Origin: Myxococcales bacterium
Lineage (GTDB): Bacteria > Myxococcota_A > Polyangia > GCA-2747355
Assembly: GCA_020431405.1 (NCBI GenBank)
Contig: JAGQIK010000192.1
Coordinates: 24,957-88,956 of the forward strand
DNA length: 64,000 bases
Direction: 5' to 3'
Both the position numbers and the translations under genes were made by a program. The notes under the pieces are model-generated. The model had not been told where the DNA came from and did not search any database. It worked only from the letters and a program-made list of their open reading frames with translations. Shown here one piece after another: positions 33,379-44,053 of the stretch. Position 1 is the first letter of the stretch. Each line of letters starts with the position of its first letter.

Positions 33379-35175
33379 CTAGCGGCGTCCGCGCAGCGGC
33401 TCGGGCCACAGCTGCCAGCGGTCGCGCTTGGCGTCGCGTCCGCGCGTGCGCAGCGCTACGCCGTCGCCCACGCGATAGCTCGGCGCGTCGCCGTTGTCAG
33501 CGCCCTCGGGCACCAGCTGAAGCCCGCGCGCCACGTAGCGCCGTCCGGTCATCGCCTCGATGTCGCGCGTGTAGATCTTGAGCTCGATGGCGAAGTCGTC
33601 GAGCTCGACATAGAGGCGCGAGCCGCGCACGCCCATCACCGTCGCTGGCCTGGCCGCGCGCCCCGCGAAGGGCCGCGCCAGGTCGTCGCCGAGGAACTGG
33701 TCGATGGCGAGCCGATGGGCCGCCTTGCTGATCGCGCGCTGGCGCTTCTTGGCCGCGTTGGCCACCTCGATGGCGCGATCGCGCAGCTCGGCGTCGAGCG
33801 TCTCGGCGCCCGGTCGCGCGTAGCCGAGCTGCTCGAGCGCCTCCTTGTGCGTGATGATGCCGACCACCTCGCGCATGGGTGACGAGAAGCGCGCGTAGGC
33901 TTCGACGCCCAGCGCGTGGTGCGGCCCTGGCGCGCGCTCGAAGCGCGAAGCCTGGTTGACGTAGCGCAGCTGCTGCTCGATGGCGCGGCGCACGCGTAGC
34001 TGTCGCTCGCCGTCGGCGGGAAGCCGCGCCAGGTAGCGTGCCGCCGACTCGCGCTCGACGTGCCAGCACCACGTCTCGCGCGCGAGCCCTTGGGCCTCGA
34101 CGATCGCGTCGACGGTCTCGCGCAGCCGCTCCACGCGCTCGCGCGGCGGCGGCCGATGCACGCGAAAGATCGGCTGCGTGGCGGCCACCGCGTCGTCGGC
34201 GGCGTCGGCGCCGCCGAGCAGAAGGCGCGCGCCTTGCGTGTTGCACAAGAGCGAGATCTGCTCGTTGTAGCGCTCGGTGTCGTTGCGCCGCCGCATGCGT
34301 GCCCGAAAGCGCGTGCCGCGCCGGTCGGTGAGCGTGACGTCGAGCTCGCGCCGCTCGTAGACCACCACGTCGCGCTCCTCGGCGCGTTCGATGCGTTTTT
34401 CGCCAACCTCGCGCAAGAGCTCGAGGCTCGCGCTGAACGGCCGCGCGAACAGCGGGCTCTCGCTCGGACGGTCGTAATAGGCCTGCACGCCAGCGTAGGT
34501 CAGCTTGCCTCGGCTGCGGATGCGCGCGCGCTCGACCTCGACGCGCTGGCAGCGCGCATCGTCGTCGAGGTGCATGCAGAAGACCAGCGCGCGCCGCGTG
34601 ACCTCGGGGTTGAGCGAGACCAGATCCTCGGAGAGCCTGCGCGGCAGCATCGGCACGGAGAAGCCGGGCAGGTAGTAGCTCGTGCCGCGCGACAGCGAAT
34701 CGTCGAGCAGCGCGCTGCCCGGGCGCACGTAGTAGCTCGCATCGGCCAGCGCGTAGCGCACCTGGTAGCCTTCGCCGCCGCGCCCGCGCGCGATGTGGAT
34801 CGCCTGGTCGAGGTCGCGCGAGCTGTCGTTGTCGATGGTGACGTAGGGCAGGGCAGTCTGGTCGACCGTGCCCTCGGTGAGCCGCGGGTTGGACGCGATC
34901 GCCGCCACCTCGCGCTGCACCGCGCGCGGATAGGCCACGTCGATGTCGTGGTCCGCGACGATCTCGTAGAGCGCCGCGCGCGCCGAGTTGGGCTCCGCCA
35001 AGCGCTCGATGACGTGCCCACGCGCGTCGATCATCACGATCGTGCCCTCGCTGAGCCCCTGGGCGCCGGCGCGCACGCGGCGCGGCTCGCCGGCCCCGCG
35101 CAGCGGCTGGGCATGCGACTCGCCGCGTGCCCGCACGAGGCGCGCGACGGTCGGAGCAGGCTCGTCGGTGCTCAT
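33379..35175 (-). CDS. RNB-domain exoribonuclease (RNase II/R family)
   Basis: The ATG at 35175 gives 598 residues. The RNB catalytic core is visible at VTIDNDSSRDLDQAI (near residues 112-126), SYYVRPGSALLDDSLSRGTSYYLPGFSVPMLP, SLNPEVTRRALVF and RFSSPMREVVGI. The fourth of the metal-binding Asp residues of RNase II (DMDDA) is Gln here (DLDQA), a form I know from a separate RNB subgroup. The C-terminal ~80 residues resemble an S1-like RNA-binding barrel. No cold-shock domains precede the RNB domain, unlike RNase R. Function is RNA 3'-to-5' turnover, with the precise role unknown. Confidence 0.85.
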   Translation of the reverse strand: MSTDEPAPTVARLVRARGESHAQPLRGAGEPRRVRAGAQGLSEGTIVMIDARGHVIERLAEPNSARAALYEIVADHDIDVAYPRAVQREVAAIASNPRLTEGTVDQTALPYVTIDNDSSRDLDQAIHIARGRGGEGYQVRYALADASYYVRPGSALLDDSLSRGTSYYLPGFSVPMLPRRLSEDLVSLNPEVTRRALVFCMHLDDDARCQRVEVERARIRSRGKLTYAGVQAYYDRPSESPLFARPFSASLELLREVGEKRIERAEERDVVVYERRELDVTLTDRRGTRFRARMRRRNDTERYNEQISLLCNTQGARLLLGGADAADDAVAATQPIFRVHRPPPRERVERLRETVDAIVEAQGLARETWCWHVERESAARYLARLPADGERQLRVRRAIEQQLRYVNQASRFERAPGPHHALGVEAYARFSSPMREVVGIITHKEALEQLGYARPGAETLDAELRDRAIEVANAAKKRQRAISKAAHRLAIDQFLGDDLARPFAGRAARPATVMGVRGSRLYVELDDFAIELKIYTRDIEAMTGRRYVARGLQLVPEGADNGDAPSYRVGDGVALRTRGRDAKRDRWQLWPEPLRGRR

Positions 35176-35297
35176 CGGTCTCAACTATAGCGCCTTGCCG
35201 CTCGCTGGCGCTGTCTCTCGCCCTTCGGGCTCGCGACTGCGCGACCCGAAAGCGCAGTTGCCGCCCCGCCCCGCCTCCTTCATCCTCGCAGCTGCGG

Positions 35298-36491
35298 ATG
35301 CGCTTTCTCGTCTTCATCGCCATTGCGCTCTCGGTTCTCGGCGGCATGCACTACTACGTGTGGCTACGCCTGGTGCGTGACACCGGCTTGCCGCGCGGCA
35401 TGCGTCTGGCGCTCACGGTGCTGCTGCTGCTGCTGCTTGTCAGCATTCCCGTGGTGCTCTTCGTGCGCCGCCAGGTCGACGTCGCCACTAGCCAGACGAT
35501 GCTGGTGCCCTTTCGCTTTTGGCTCGGCTTCATCGTCGTCTGCTTCGTCTTCGTGCTCGGCGCCGACATCGCGCGCTGGATCGTGATCTTGGTCGGCAAG
35601 CTCAGCAGCAGCGGCAGCGGCGGCGCCGAGCAGGCCGCCGATCCGGCGCGGCGCGTGTTCCTGTCACGTATCTTCGCCGGTGCCGCCGCCGGCGGCGCGC
35701 TCGTCTCCGGGGTGCTCTCGGTGCGCGGGGCGATGAGCAACGTGCGCATCAAGCGCCTCGAGGTCACGCTCGCGCGTCTGCCGGCGGCCCTCGACGGGCT
35801 GCGCATCGCGCAGCTCTCGGATCTGCATATCGGCCCCACGCTGGGGCGCGACTGGCTGAGCGGCATCGTCGAGCGCACCAACGCGCTGTCGGCCGACCTG
35901 ATCTGCATCACCGGCGATCTCGTCGACGGGTCGGTGAGCAAGCTCGAAAAAGACGTCGAGCCGCTCGGCAAGCTCAGCGCCAAGCAGGGCGTCTACTTCG
36001 TCACGGGCAATCACGAGTACTACTCGGGCGCCGAGTCGTGGTGCCGTCACGTCACGAGCCTCGGCATCAAGGTGCTGCGCAACGAACGCGTCGAGATTCG
36101 GCGCGGCGACGCGGCGCTCGACCTCGCCGGCATCGACGACCGCAGCGCCTTCGGCGCCGGCCACGGACCCGACATCGATCGCGCCTGCGCCGGACGCGAC
36201 GCCTCGCGCGAGCTCGTGCTGCTGGCGCACCAGCCGCGCCAGATCGAAGACGCCGTGCGCCACGGCGTCGGGCTGCAGCTGTCCGGCCACACCCATGGCG
36301 GCCAGATCTGGCCCTGGCACTACGCGGTCTATCTGCAGCAGCCCTACCTCAAGGGCCTGCACGCGCGCGGCGAGACGCAGATCTACATCAGCGAGGGCAC
36401 CGGCTTCTGGGGCCCGCCGCTGCGCTTTGGCTCCACCGCCGAGATCACCGAGATCACGCTGCGCGCGCCGAGCGCCAAGAAGACGGGCTAG
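35298..36491 (+). CDS. Membrane-anchored metallophosphoesterase (YaeI-like)
   Basis: This 397-residue protein has about four hydrophobic segments in the first ~130 residues, then a calcineurin-like phosphoesterase domain. Metal ligands are clear: QLSDLHIG (D-x-H), ITGDLVDG (GD), VTGNHEYY (GNHE) and SGHTHGGQ (GHTH). The family contains membrane-bound phosphodiesterases such as YaeI, which acts on lipid A precursors (UDP-diacylglucosamine hydrolysis is done by relatives). The gene is divergent from the RNB gene. The substrate is not known. Confidence 0.9.
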   Translation: MRFLVFIAIALSVLGGMHYYVWLRLVRDTGLPRGMRLALTVLLLLLLVSIPVVLFVRRQVDVATSQTMLVPFRFWLGFIVVCFVFVLGADIARWIVILVGKLSSSGSGGAEQAADPARRVFLSRIFAGAAAGGALVSGVLSVRGAMSNVRIKRLEVTLARLPAALDGLRIAQLSDLHIGPTLGRDWLSGIVERTNALSADLICITGDLVDGSVSKLEKDVEPLGKLSAKQGVYFVTGNHEYYSGAESWCRHVTSLGIKVLRNERVEIRRGDAALDLAGIDDRSAFGAGHGPDIDRACAGRDASRELVLLAHQPRQIEDAVRHGVGLQLSGHTHGGQIWPWHYAVYLQQPYLKGLHARGETQIYISEGTGFWGPPLRFGSTAEITEITLRAPSAKKTG

Positions 36492-36501
36492 CGCACGAGC
36501 C

Positions 36502-37386
36502 CTACTGGCGGCAGCAGACGGCGGCGTCGAGCAGCTGCCCCGCCGGCCGCGTGGCCCAGAAGGCGATGTCGAGCCCCTTGCCCACGGTGCCGCAGGTCGG
36601 CGCCGCCGCCACGCCGAGGTTGACCTGCATCGATGTCACCACCGTGGCGTCGCAGCGGGTGCCGACCACGGCGGCGGGCGCCTGATTGACGAACACGCAC
36701 GTGCCGCATGGCGTATCGCTCGGCGCCGAGACGAGCAGCTTGGCGTCGCGCACGCACGACGCGAGCCACGCGCCGCCCCCCGCCGGTCGGTTGGCGCCGC
36801 CGCCCGCCAGAAACTGCGTGGCGGTGCACAGCGACCAGCCGGCGGCAGGGTTGCAGAGGTTCGCGTTGGCCTCGCACTGCGTGCGCTGCTCTTGCGGCAG
36901 TCGGCAGAGCACCATCTTGCCAGAGTAGATCGTCTCGATGGTGAAGTTGCCGCCGCAGGGCGAACCGAGACAGGCGTGCAGGCGGCGCTGCACCTCGGCA
37001 ACGTCGATGAGGGTGACCTTGCCGTCGAAGTTGACGTCGGCCATCAGGCAGCTTCCGCTCGGTGTGTCGGAGAGGCAGTTGCGCGCGAAGGCGAGGTCGT
37101 TGAAGTCCGCCACGTTGTCGCCGTCGATGTCACCGGTGCCGCAGTCGATGTTGACGTCTGGCACCGGCTGCGTGGCGTCGAGGCCGGGCGGCGGCGGCGG
37201 CGGCGCGCTGTCGTCGTCAGGCGGACGTACATCGCCGACAAGCGGTGGCTCGTCGTGGGCGTCGCGCGGCGCCGGCAGGTCCACCTCGGCCGCGTCGCCG
37301 CCGCGAAAGCTCGCGATGCTTTGGCAGCCGCCGGCGGCACCGAGCGCGACGCAGAGGATCAGGATCGGGCAGGTCGAGCGCAGCAC
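36502..37386 (-). CDS. Lipoprotein with dockerin-like calcium-binding repeats
   Basis: This gene encodes 294 residues from a GTG. A lipobox AGGC is followed by an Asp/Pro-rich linker. Two dockerin type I-like EF-hand loops (GDIDGDNVADFNDLAFARNCL and ADVNFDGKVTLIDVAEVQRRL) lie near residues 85-130, and then a Cys-rich ~160-residue domain with many paired cysteines. Dockerins bind cohesins in cellulosomes, but single pairs also occur in unrelated surface proteins, where they bind calcium. The gene starts 7 nt after the DUF885 gene, so the two form an operon. Confidence 0.75.
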   Translation of the reverse strand: MLRSTCPILILCVALGAAGGCQSIASFRGGDAAEVDLPAPRDAHDEPPLVGDVRPPDDDSAPPPPPPGLDATQPVPDVNIDCGTGDIDGDNVADFNDLAFARNCLSDTPSGSCLMADVNFDGKVTLIDVAEVQRRLHACLGSPCGGNFTIETIYSGKMVLCRLPQEQRTQCEANANLCNPAAGWSLCTATQFLAGGGANRPAGGGAWLASCVRDAKLLVSAPSDTPCGTCVFVNQAPAAVVGTRCDATVVTSMQVNLGVAAAPTCGTVGKGLDIAFWATRPAGQLLDAAVCCRQ

Positions 37387-37393
37387 CCGAGGA

Positions 37394-39145
<1,752 letters not shown>

Positions 39146-39301
39146 ACAGCGATGATTTTCCGCCCTTGGCGGCGCCGGTCAAGCGCCGCCAGCGTGCCGG
39201 TAAGATGATTGGCAAACGCCGCGCGCCGCCTTATGATTTCAACGCGCTGGAGCACTAGGTTGCTCGTCGCAGAACGACGGTAGGACAAGAACTTCCGACA
39301 G

Positions 39302-40009
39302 ATGAGCACGGGCGATCGCAAGCAGCAGGCCGAGCAGATCCTCTCGCGGCTGCAGCGCCATCCACGCGTCGAGTACCAGAGCCTCGCCGCGGGCGATGAA
39401 GGCGTGGCACGCATGCGCCAGAGCATGCCGCACCTGGTTCCCTTCGTCGAAGGCGACTACCGCGGGCTGATGCCGGTGCTCGACTGGGATCACCGCCTGC
39501 CCTCCAAGACGGTCATCCTGCGCATCTACGCCTACTACTCGGAAGAGACGCTGCGCGCCGGCGTCTCGGAGCTCAACACGCGGCTGGCGCAGATCGAGTC
39601 GCAGGACAAGTTCCCCGAGTTCGACGTGCCCGACTTCTCCGGCCTCACCGCCGACGAAGCCTACGAGGGCGAGGTCGACCCCAGCGGCGAGATCGCCCGC
39701 GTGCGCCTGGTCAGCGGCTGGCGCCGCGACATCGACGCCGACGCCTCGCGCTCGGCCGTGCGCGTCGCCAAGTCCTCCGAGCAGTTTCGCGAGCTCGTCG
39801 CCGAGTCGCGCGCACGCCCCGACTACCTCGGCGACCTCGAGGCCGTCAGCTGGACCCCGCCCTGCGAGAGCGAGTACGACAGCTGGACCATCGACTGCTG
39901 GTACCTGATGTACCTCGACGCGTCGGTGGGCAAAGGGCGCAGCTTCCTCGTCGATCCGGACCTCGAGGCGGTGGTCGGCGTGCGCGAGTTCGTCGTCCGC
40001 AGCGGGTAG
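39302..40009 (+). CDS. Hypothetical cytoplasmic protein
   Basis: This 235-residue soluble-looking protein starts at an ATG without a strong ribosome site. It is acidic with mixed helix and strand; SLVAGDEG-like and WDHRLPSKTVILRIYAYYSEETLR segments are well packed. No signal peptide or known motif is seen. It is divergent from the DUF885 operon. Confidence 0.65.
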   Translation: MSTGDRKQQAEQILSRLQRHPRVEYQSLAAGDEGVARMRQSMPHLVPFVEGDYRGLMPVLDWDHRLPSKTVILRIYAYYSEETLRAGVSELNTRLAQIESQDKFPEFDVPDFSGLTADEAYEGEVDPSGEIARVRLVSGWRRDIDADASRSAVRVAKSSEQFRELVAESRARPDYLGDLEAVSWTPPCESEYDSWTIDCWYLMYLDASVGKGRSFLVDPDLEAVVGVREFVVRSG

Positions 40010-40200
40010 GCCGGTCGTCAGGCCACGGGCTCAAGGCCACGGGCCACAGGCCAGTTCGCCGGCGCCGTGCACGCTCCGCATCTACGTCGTCGCGCTGCGT
40101 ATCGGGCATGGCGCCACGACTGGGGCCGCGACTGGGTGCGCGCTGTCGCTGGGGCGACGAGGATCTTGGCGGAAGCGACGGGTACCCGTTCAGCTCGTCG

Positions 40201-40230
40201 CCTGTGGCCTGTGGCCTGTGGCCTGTGGCC
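40201..40230. repeat. Tandem 7-bp repeat with inverted partner at 40021-40052
   Basis: CCTGTGG is repeated four times in a row (40201-40228) plus two bases. The inverse (ggccac...ggccacaggcc) lies at 40021-40052, about 150 bp upstream, so a long stem could form. The sequence between 40010 and 40277 shows no credible gene. Such GGCCTGT runs occur between genes in some delta-proteobacteria. Confidence 0.7.
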
Positions 40231-40277
40231 AAAAACCGCGCGTGTCTCGCGCACCAAATGCGGCCACACTTAATAAC

Positions 40278-40811
40278 GTGAAGGGTCTGGCGATTCGAGG
40301 CGTGCTGTTGTTGGCGATGGTCGTGGCGTCGGGTTGCTCCAAGCGCCGCAGCGCGGGCAAGGATCCGAGCGCGGCCAAGCCCGCGCGCTGCTCGAACCGC
40401 CAGCAGTGTCTCGCGCGCTGCGAGCGCGGCGTCGACCGCGCCTGCGAGCGGCTGACCGGCATGTACCTGCGCGGCACCGCCGGCAAGCAGAGCGAGGTCG
40501 AAGCGGCGCTGCTCAACAAGCGCCTCTGCGAGCGCGGACGCCGTTACTTCTGTCCGACCTACGCCTTCGTGCTCGCCGTCGGCCGCGGCGTGGCGCAGGA
40601 CACGACCAAGGCGCGCGCGCTGTTTCGGGACACCTGCCACTTCGATCCCGTGGCGTGCCGCGAGTACGGCAGCTTGTTCGCGCGCGGGCGCGGCGTCGAG
40701 CGCGACATCGGCCTCGGCATCTTGCTGCTCGATCTGGCCTGCCGCGCCAAGCACGCCTTCGCCTGCGCGGAGCTCGACGAGCTGCGCGGCCGGCGTCGCC
40801 GCATCAACTGA
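40278..40811 (+). CDS. Sel1-like repeat lipoprotein
   Basis: A GTG at 40278 gives 177 residues with lipobox ASGC. The mature protein is Cys-rich and shows Sel1/TPR-like units such as ARALFRDTCHFDPVACREYGSLFARG and LGILLLDLACRAKHAFACAEL, with G-x-G-V spacing (GRGVAQD, GRGVERD). Sel1 repeats mediate protein contacts. The Cys pairs in each unit resemble Cys-rich Hcp/Sel1-type proteins of the periplasm. The partner is unknown. Confidence 0.8.
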   Translation: MKGLAIRGVLLLAMVVASGCSKRRSAGKDPSAAKPARCSNRQQCLARCERGVDRACERLTGMYLRGTAGKQSEVEAALLNKRLCERGRRYFCPTYAFVLAVGRGVAQDTTKARALFRDTCHFDPVACREYGSLFARGRGVERDIGLGILLLDLACRAKHAFACAELDELRGRRRRIN

Positions 40812-40832
40812 CCGCGGTCGAGCTCGACCCGG

Positions 40833-41777
40833 TTACGCCCGAAGCGGCGCCGTCGCCGCCTGCAGGAGCGCCTCGAGCGCCGCCGCGCGCTCGGCGACCA
40901 GCGCCTCGGCGTGCTGTTCGCCCGCGCGATAGGAGCTACGCACCAGCGGCCCGGCGCTGACGATCGGAAAGCCGATCTCCCGCGCCGCGCGGGCGTAGTC
41001 GTCGAACTGCTCGGGCGGCACGAAGTGCTTCACCGGCGCGTGTTTGCGGCTCGGCCGCAGATACTGTCCGAGCGTGACCCAGTCGGCGCCCGCGCTGCGC
41101 AGGTCGCGCAGCGTCTGCACCACCTCGGCCGGCGTCTCGCCGAAGCCGAGCATGATCGACGACTTGACCACCAGACGCGGATCGAGCGCGCGGTAGCGCG
41201 ACAGCGTGCCGAGCGAAAGGTCGTAGCTGCAGCGCCGATCACGTACGGCGCGCTGCAGGCTCGCCACCGTCTCGACGTTGTGCGCCAGCACTGTGGCGCC
41301 CGAGCGCCCGACGCGCTCGATCTGCCAGTCGATGCCCTGAAAGTCGGGCGTCAAAAGCTCCACCGTGACCTTCGGCGTGCGCTGTTTGACCGCCTCGACC
41401 ACGGCGACGAAGTGGCCCGCGCCGCCGTCGGGTAGGTCGTCGCGGTCCACCGACGTGATCACCGCGTAGCGCAGCCCCATCGCCTGCACCGCCTCGGCGA
41501 GGTGGCGCGGCTCGTCGAGGTCGGGCGGCGCCGGCGGCTTGCCCGACGTCACGTCGCAGAAGCGGCAGCCGCGCGTGCAGACGGCACCGAGGATCATGAA
41601 CGTGGCCGTGCCGCCGCCCCAGCACTCGGACATGTTGGGGCAGCGCGCCTCCTCGCAGACCGTGTTGAGCGCGAGGCGGCCGAGCCGTTTACGAATGTCG
41701 TAGTACTGGCCGTCGCCGGTGAGCTTGACCTTGAGCCACGGCGGCAGCCGCTGCGGATTGGGAAACTCGCGCGCCAT
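40833..41777 (-). CDS. lipA: Lipoyl synthase (radical SAM)
   Basis: This 314-residue protein is a full-length LipA. The auxiliary cluster motif CEEARCPNMSEC and the radical SAM motif CTRGCRFCDV are both present, as is the C-terminal RSSYRAGE block that ligates the auxiliary iron-sulfur cluster. It inserts two sulfur atoms into protein-bound octanoyl groups to make lipoyl cofactor for 2-oxoacid dehydrogenases and the glycine cleavage system. No lipB is next to it in this window. Confidence 0.97.
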   Translation of the reverse strand: MAREFPNPQRLPPWLKVKLTGDGQYYDIRKRLGRLALNTVCEEARCPNMSECWGGGTATFMILGAVCTRGCRFCDVTSGKPPAPPDLDEPRHLAEAVQAMGLRYAVITSVDRDDLPDGGAGHFVAVVEAVKQRTPKVTVELLTPDFQGIDWQIERVGRSGATVLAHNVETVASLQRAVRDRRCSYDLSLGTLSRYRALDPRLVVKSSIMLGFGETPAEVVQTLRDLRSAGADWVTLGQYLRPSRKHAPVKHFVPPEQFDDYARAAREIGFPIVSAGPLVRSSYRAGEQHAEALVAERAAALEALLQAATAPLRA

Positions 41778-41795
41778 TACTTCAGGCGCTTAGCA

Positions 41796-42209
41796 CTACT
41801 TGGCCGAATCGGCCAGGCGCGCCATCAGCTCGGCGCCACGCTTTTCCCACTGGATGCCTTCACGCATCCACGCCAGGTAGGCCTCGACGAAGCCGGCGTC
41901 GTAGCCGAACTTGCCGTAGGTCTTGCCGAGGAAGCTGCGCTCGGCCTCGGTGATCTCTTCGTCGAGCAGCACCGCCGCGCAGACGCGGCGAAACAAGAAC
42001 AGGCGCATCGGCTTGCTGGTGATCTGGTCGAGGAAGCCGTCATAGTCGCCGCCTTCCTTGAGCACCGTCTGCACGGCCGAGTTCTCTTCCTCGTTGAGGC
42101 CGAGGTCAAACGCGGCGTGGCCGACGAAGCGAACCTCTTCCTCGTCGGGCTCGCCGTGGTTGCGAACCAGTGCAGCCAGTGCCTGACAGACGGCAAGTTT
42201 CTCGCTCAT
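41796..42209 (-). CDS. TerB-like acidic helical protein
   Basis: The ATG at 42209 gives 137 residues. The all-helical acidic sequence with LAALVRNHGEPDEEEVRFVGHAAFDLGL and VCAAVLLDEEITEAERSFLGKTY is like the two EF-hand-like halves of TerB/DjlA-type domains, which bind metal through acidic residues. It precedes lipA by 18 nt and may be co-transcribed with it. The function is not known. Confidence 0.6.
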   Translation of the reverse strand: MSEKLAVCQALAALVRNHGEPDEEEVRFVGHAAFDLGLNEEENSAVQTVLKEGGDYDGFLDQITSKPMRLFLFRRVCAAVLLDEEITEAERSFLGKTYGKFGYDAGFVEAYLAWMREGIQWEKRGAELMARLADSAK

Positions 42210-42417
42210 CGGAAGCTCGCTCCTGCGCTCGAGTGAAGGTGGCAGCCTACCTCGAAAGGCACGCGACGTGAAGCGAGTGCGACGGAGGCCACATCGCCGC
42301 ATCGGCAAGACAAAAACAAGAAACGCTAGCCTGGTTCCGATGTGTGTATACTGTCGGCTCCAATCTCAGCATTGAAACAACGATAGGTGGCGCGAGCCGC
42401 CATCTCAGGAGGGAATC
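42210..42417. other. Divergent intergenic region
   Basis: These 208 bases separate the TerB-like gene from the small membrane protein gene. TATACT near 42349 could be a -10 hexamer reading right. An imperfect ggtggc/gccgcc hairpin lies just before the aggaggga ribosome site of the next gene. Confidence 0.35.
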
Positions 42418-42924
42418 GTGCGTACCTTGATGACGACGTTGGCCGCCCTCACGATCATCGTGGTGGTCTCGATACCGCAGCAGGCCGAGGCCAAGGGCAT
42501 GATCTTCTTCTACCAGACGGGTGAAGACCTCTTCCCGTCGGGCCCGATCCCTGCGCCGTTCGACAAGGTGCCGAGCCTGCAGAACATGAAGGCCGGCTAC
42601 AAGTGTCGCATCTTCGGTCTGTTCTGGGCCTACGTGGCGCGCTGGGACTGCATGCCGGTCGCGTTCATCAGCGCCGCCAGCCGCAAGTTCATGCGCCCCA
42701 ATGCCGCGCTCGCCAAGGCCATCGAGCAGAAGTACAAGGGCAAGTACGGCGGCGGCTTCTGGAAGCTGCACGGGCGCTGGATCTTGGCGCTGATCTTCAT
42801 CGGCTCGATCGTGATGGGCGCCTTCCGCAAGAAGATGATGGGCGGCGGCGGCGGCAAGCGTGGTGGCAAGCGCGGTCGCGGCGGCCCCGGTGGTCCCGGC
42901 GGCGGCGGCGGCGGCGGCGAGTAG
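42418..42924 (+). CDS. Exported single-helix membrane protein with Gly-rich tail
   Basis: This gene encodes 168 residues from a GTG after an excellent aggagg site. There is a signal peptide (cleavage after ...QQAEA), a ~90-residue extracytoplasmic part with two Cys, one membrane helix (~124-140) and a basic, Gly-rich tail (GGGGGKRGGKRGRGG ...). The tail resembles low-complexity nucleic-acid-binding or tethering tails. No family is recognised. Confidence 0.7.
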   Translation: MRTLMTTLAALTIIVVVSIPQQAEAKGMIFFYQTGEDLFPSGPIPAPFDKVPSLQNMKAGYKCRIFGLFWAYVARWDCMPVAFISAASRKFMRPNAALAKAIEQKYKGKYGGGFWKLHGRWILALIFIGSIVMGAFRKKMMGGGGGKRGGKRGRGGPGGPGGGGGGGE

Positions 42925-43084
42925 TCGCAGCGCCAGTCCTTCGCGTCCGTCCACGCGCGCGAGCGTCCAGGCACGAGCCTCCACGCGCCCCACCTCCACG
43001 TGCCGGCAGCGATTCGCGCTGGCACGATTCTCGCCCCACTTGTCGCCTAATGTAGTGTAAAACGCGGCCTTCTATCCGAGGGCC

Positions 43085-44053
43085 GTGATGCGACAACGCA
43101 CCTTAATCTTCTCACTTCTGTTCTGCCTCGCGACGCCGCTGTGGCTCGGCGCCTGCGCCGACGTCGACGACGACCAAGGCCCGATCAACATCGACGAGAT
43201 CCCCGTCACGCGGCAGGGCAGCATCGTCGCGCGTCGCGGCTACTTCAACGAAAAGCGCGTCGAGTACTACGACTTCGGCAACTTCGTGCCCGCCGACGCC
43301 GCGTGGTTTCCCGCCTTCGAAGACAAGTTCCCCGGCATGCGGGTCAACGAGCTCTTCGTCTTCGACGACGGCAGCGGCAAGCTGAGCCTCGACGGCGCGC
43401 AGCACCCGATCGTCGACTATCTGCCCAAGCAGGCGCGCTACAGCGACTTTCTCGAGATCGTGCTCGTCAAGCCCGACGGCGGCTACGCGGCCAACGACAT
43501 CAAGTCGCGCGGCACGCTGCTTCGTGCCGGCTACGCGCTCGAGTACACCGGCAAGGTCGTCAACTGCCCGGTGGCGGGCGTCGACTCCGAGCTGGGCGGC
43601 ACCACGCAGCAGCCCATCGCCACCTATAAGAAGGTCACGCTGTGGTACCGCGGCTTCGCCACCCACTGCTGGTTGATGGAGGGCGGCGAGGCGCTGATCT
43701 CCGGCGGCGGCAAGCCCTTCAACTTCACCACCACGCCGATCAGCAGCGAGCGCGACGAGCTTCTCGTCTCGGCTGGCGAGCAGTTCGACCTGCGCGCCGA
43801 CGTCTTCGGCGGCGAAGATCGCCGCGCCGGCATCCCGGTGCCCGACAACGCGATCTTCCGCTACTCGCCGGCCGAGGAGACCTACAGCCCGCTGGCGCAG
43901 ATCTTCGACGTCACGGTGCCGAGCGACTATCAGGTCGGACAGCTCGCCAGCTACGCCGACCTTTATCCCGTCCCCGACTTCGACGATCCGCGCATCGAAA
44001 AGCGCGACCCCCAAGCCTTCTGCAACTGCCCCATCGTCTGGATCGAACAATGA
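43085..44053 (+). CDS. Lipoprotein, first gene of TonB-receptor operon
   Basis: This 322-residue protein has lipobox LGAC. No known domain is seen, but its layout (YYDFG near residues 62-66, VNCPVAG, a conserved-looking KKVTLWYRGF followed by CWLM) is echoed in the next protein (YYYLGE, VINCPM, KVQVWFERLKAFCYL). The two are therefore probably distant paralogues. It overlaps the next gene by 4 nt (ATGA). A role at the outer membrane with the TonB-dependent receptor is inferred. Confidence 0.75.
   Translation: MMRQRTLIFSLLFCLATPLWLGACADVDDDQGPINIDEIPVTRQGSIVARRGYFNEKRVEYYDFGNFVPADAAWFPAFEDKFPGMRVNELFVFDDGSGKLSLDGAQHPIVDYLPKQARYSDFLEIVLVKPDGGYAANDIKSRGTLLRAGYALEYTGKVVNCPVAGVDSELGGTTQQPIATYKKVTLWYRGFATHCWLMEGGEALISGGGKPFNFTTTPISSERDELLVSAGEQFDLRADVFGGEDRRAGIPVPDNAIFRYSPAEETYSPLAQIFDVTVPSDYQVGQLASYADLYPVPDFDDPRIEKRDPQAFCNCPIVWIEQ

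Noticed and set aside
40201..40230. CRISPR or regulatory array at the CCTGTGG repeat
   Set aside because: A 7-bp perfect tandem run has no spacers. It is a simple sequence repeat in an intergenic region.
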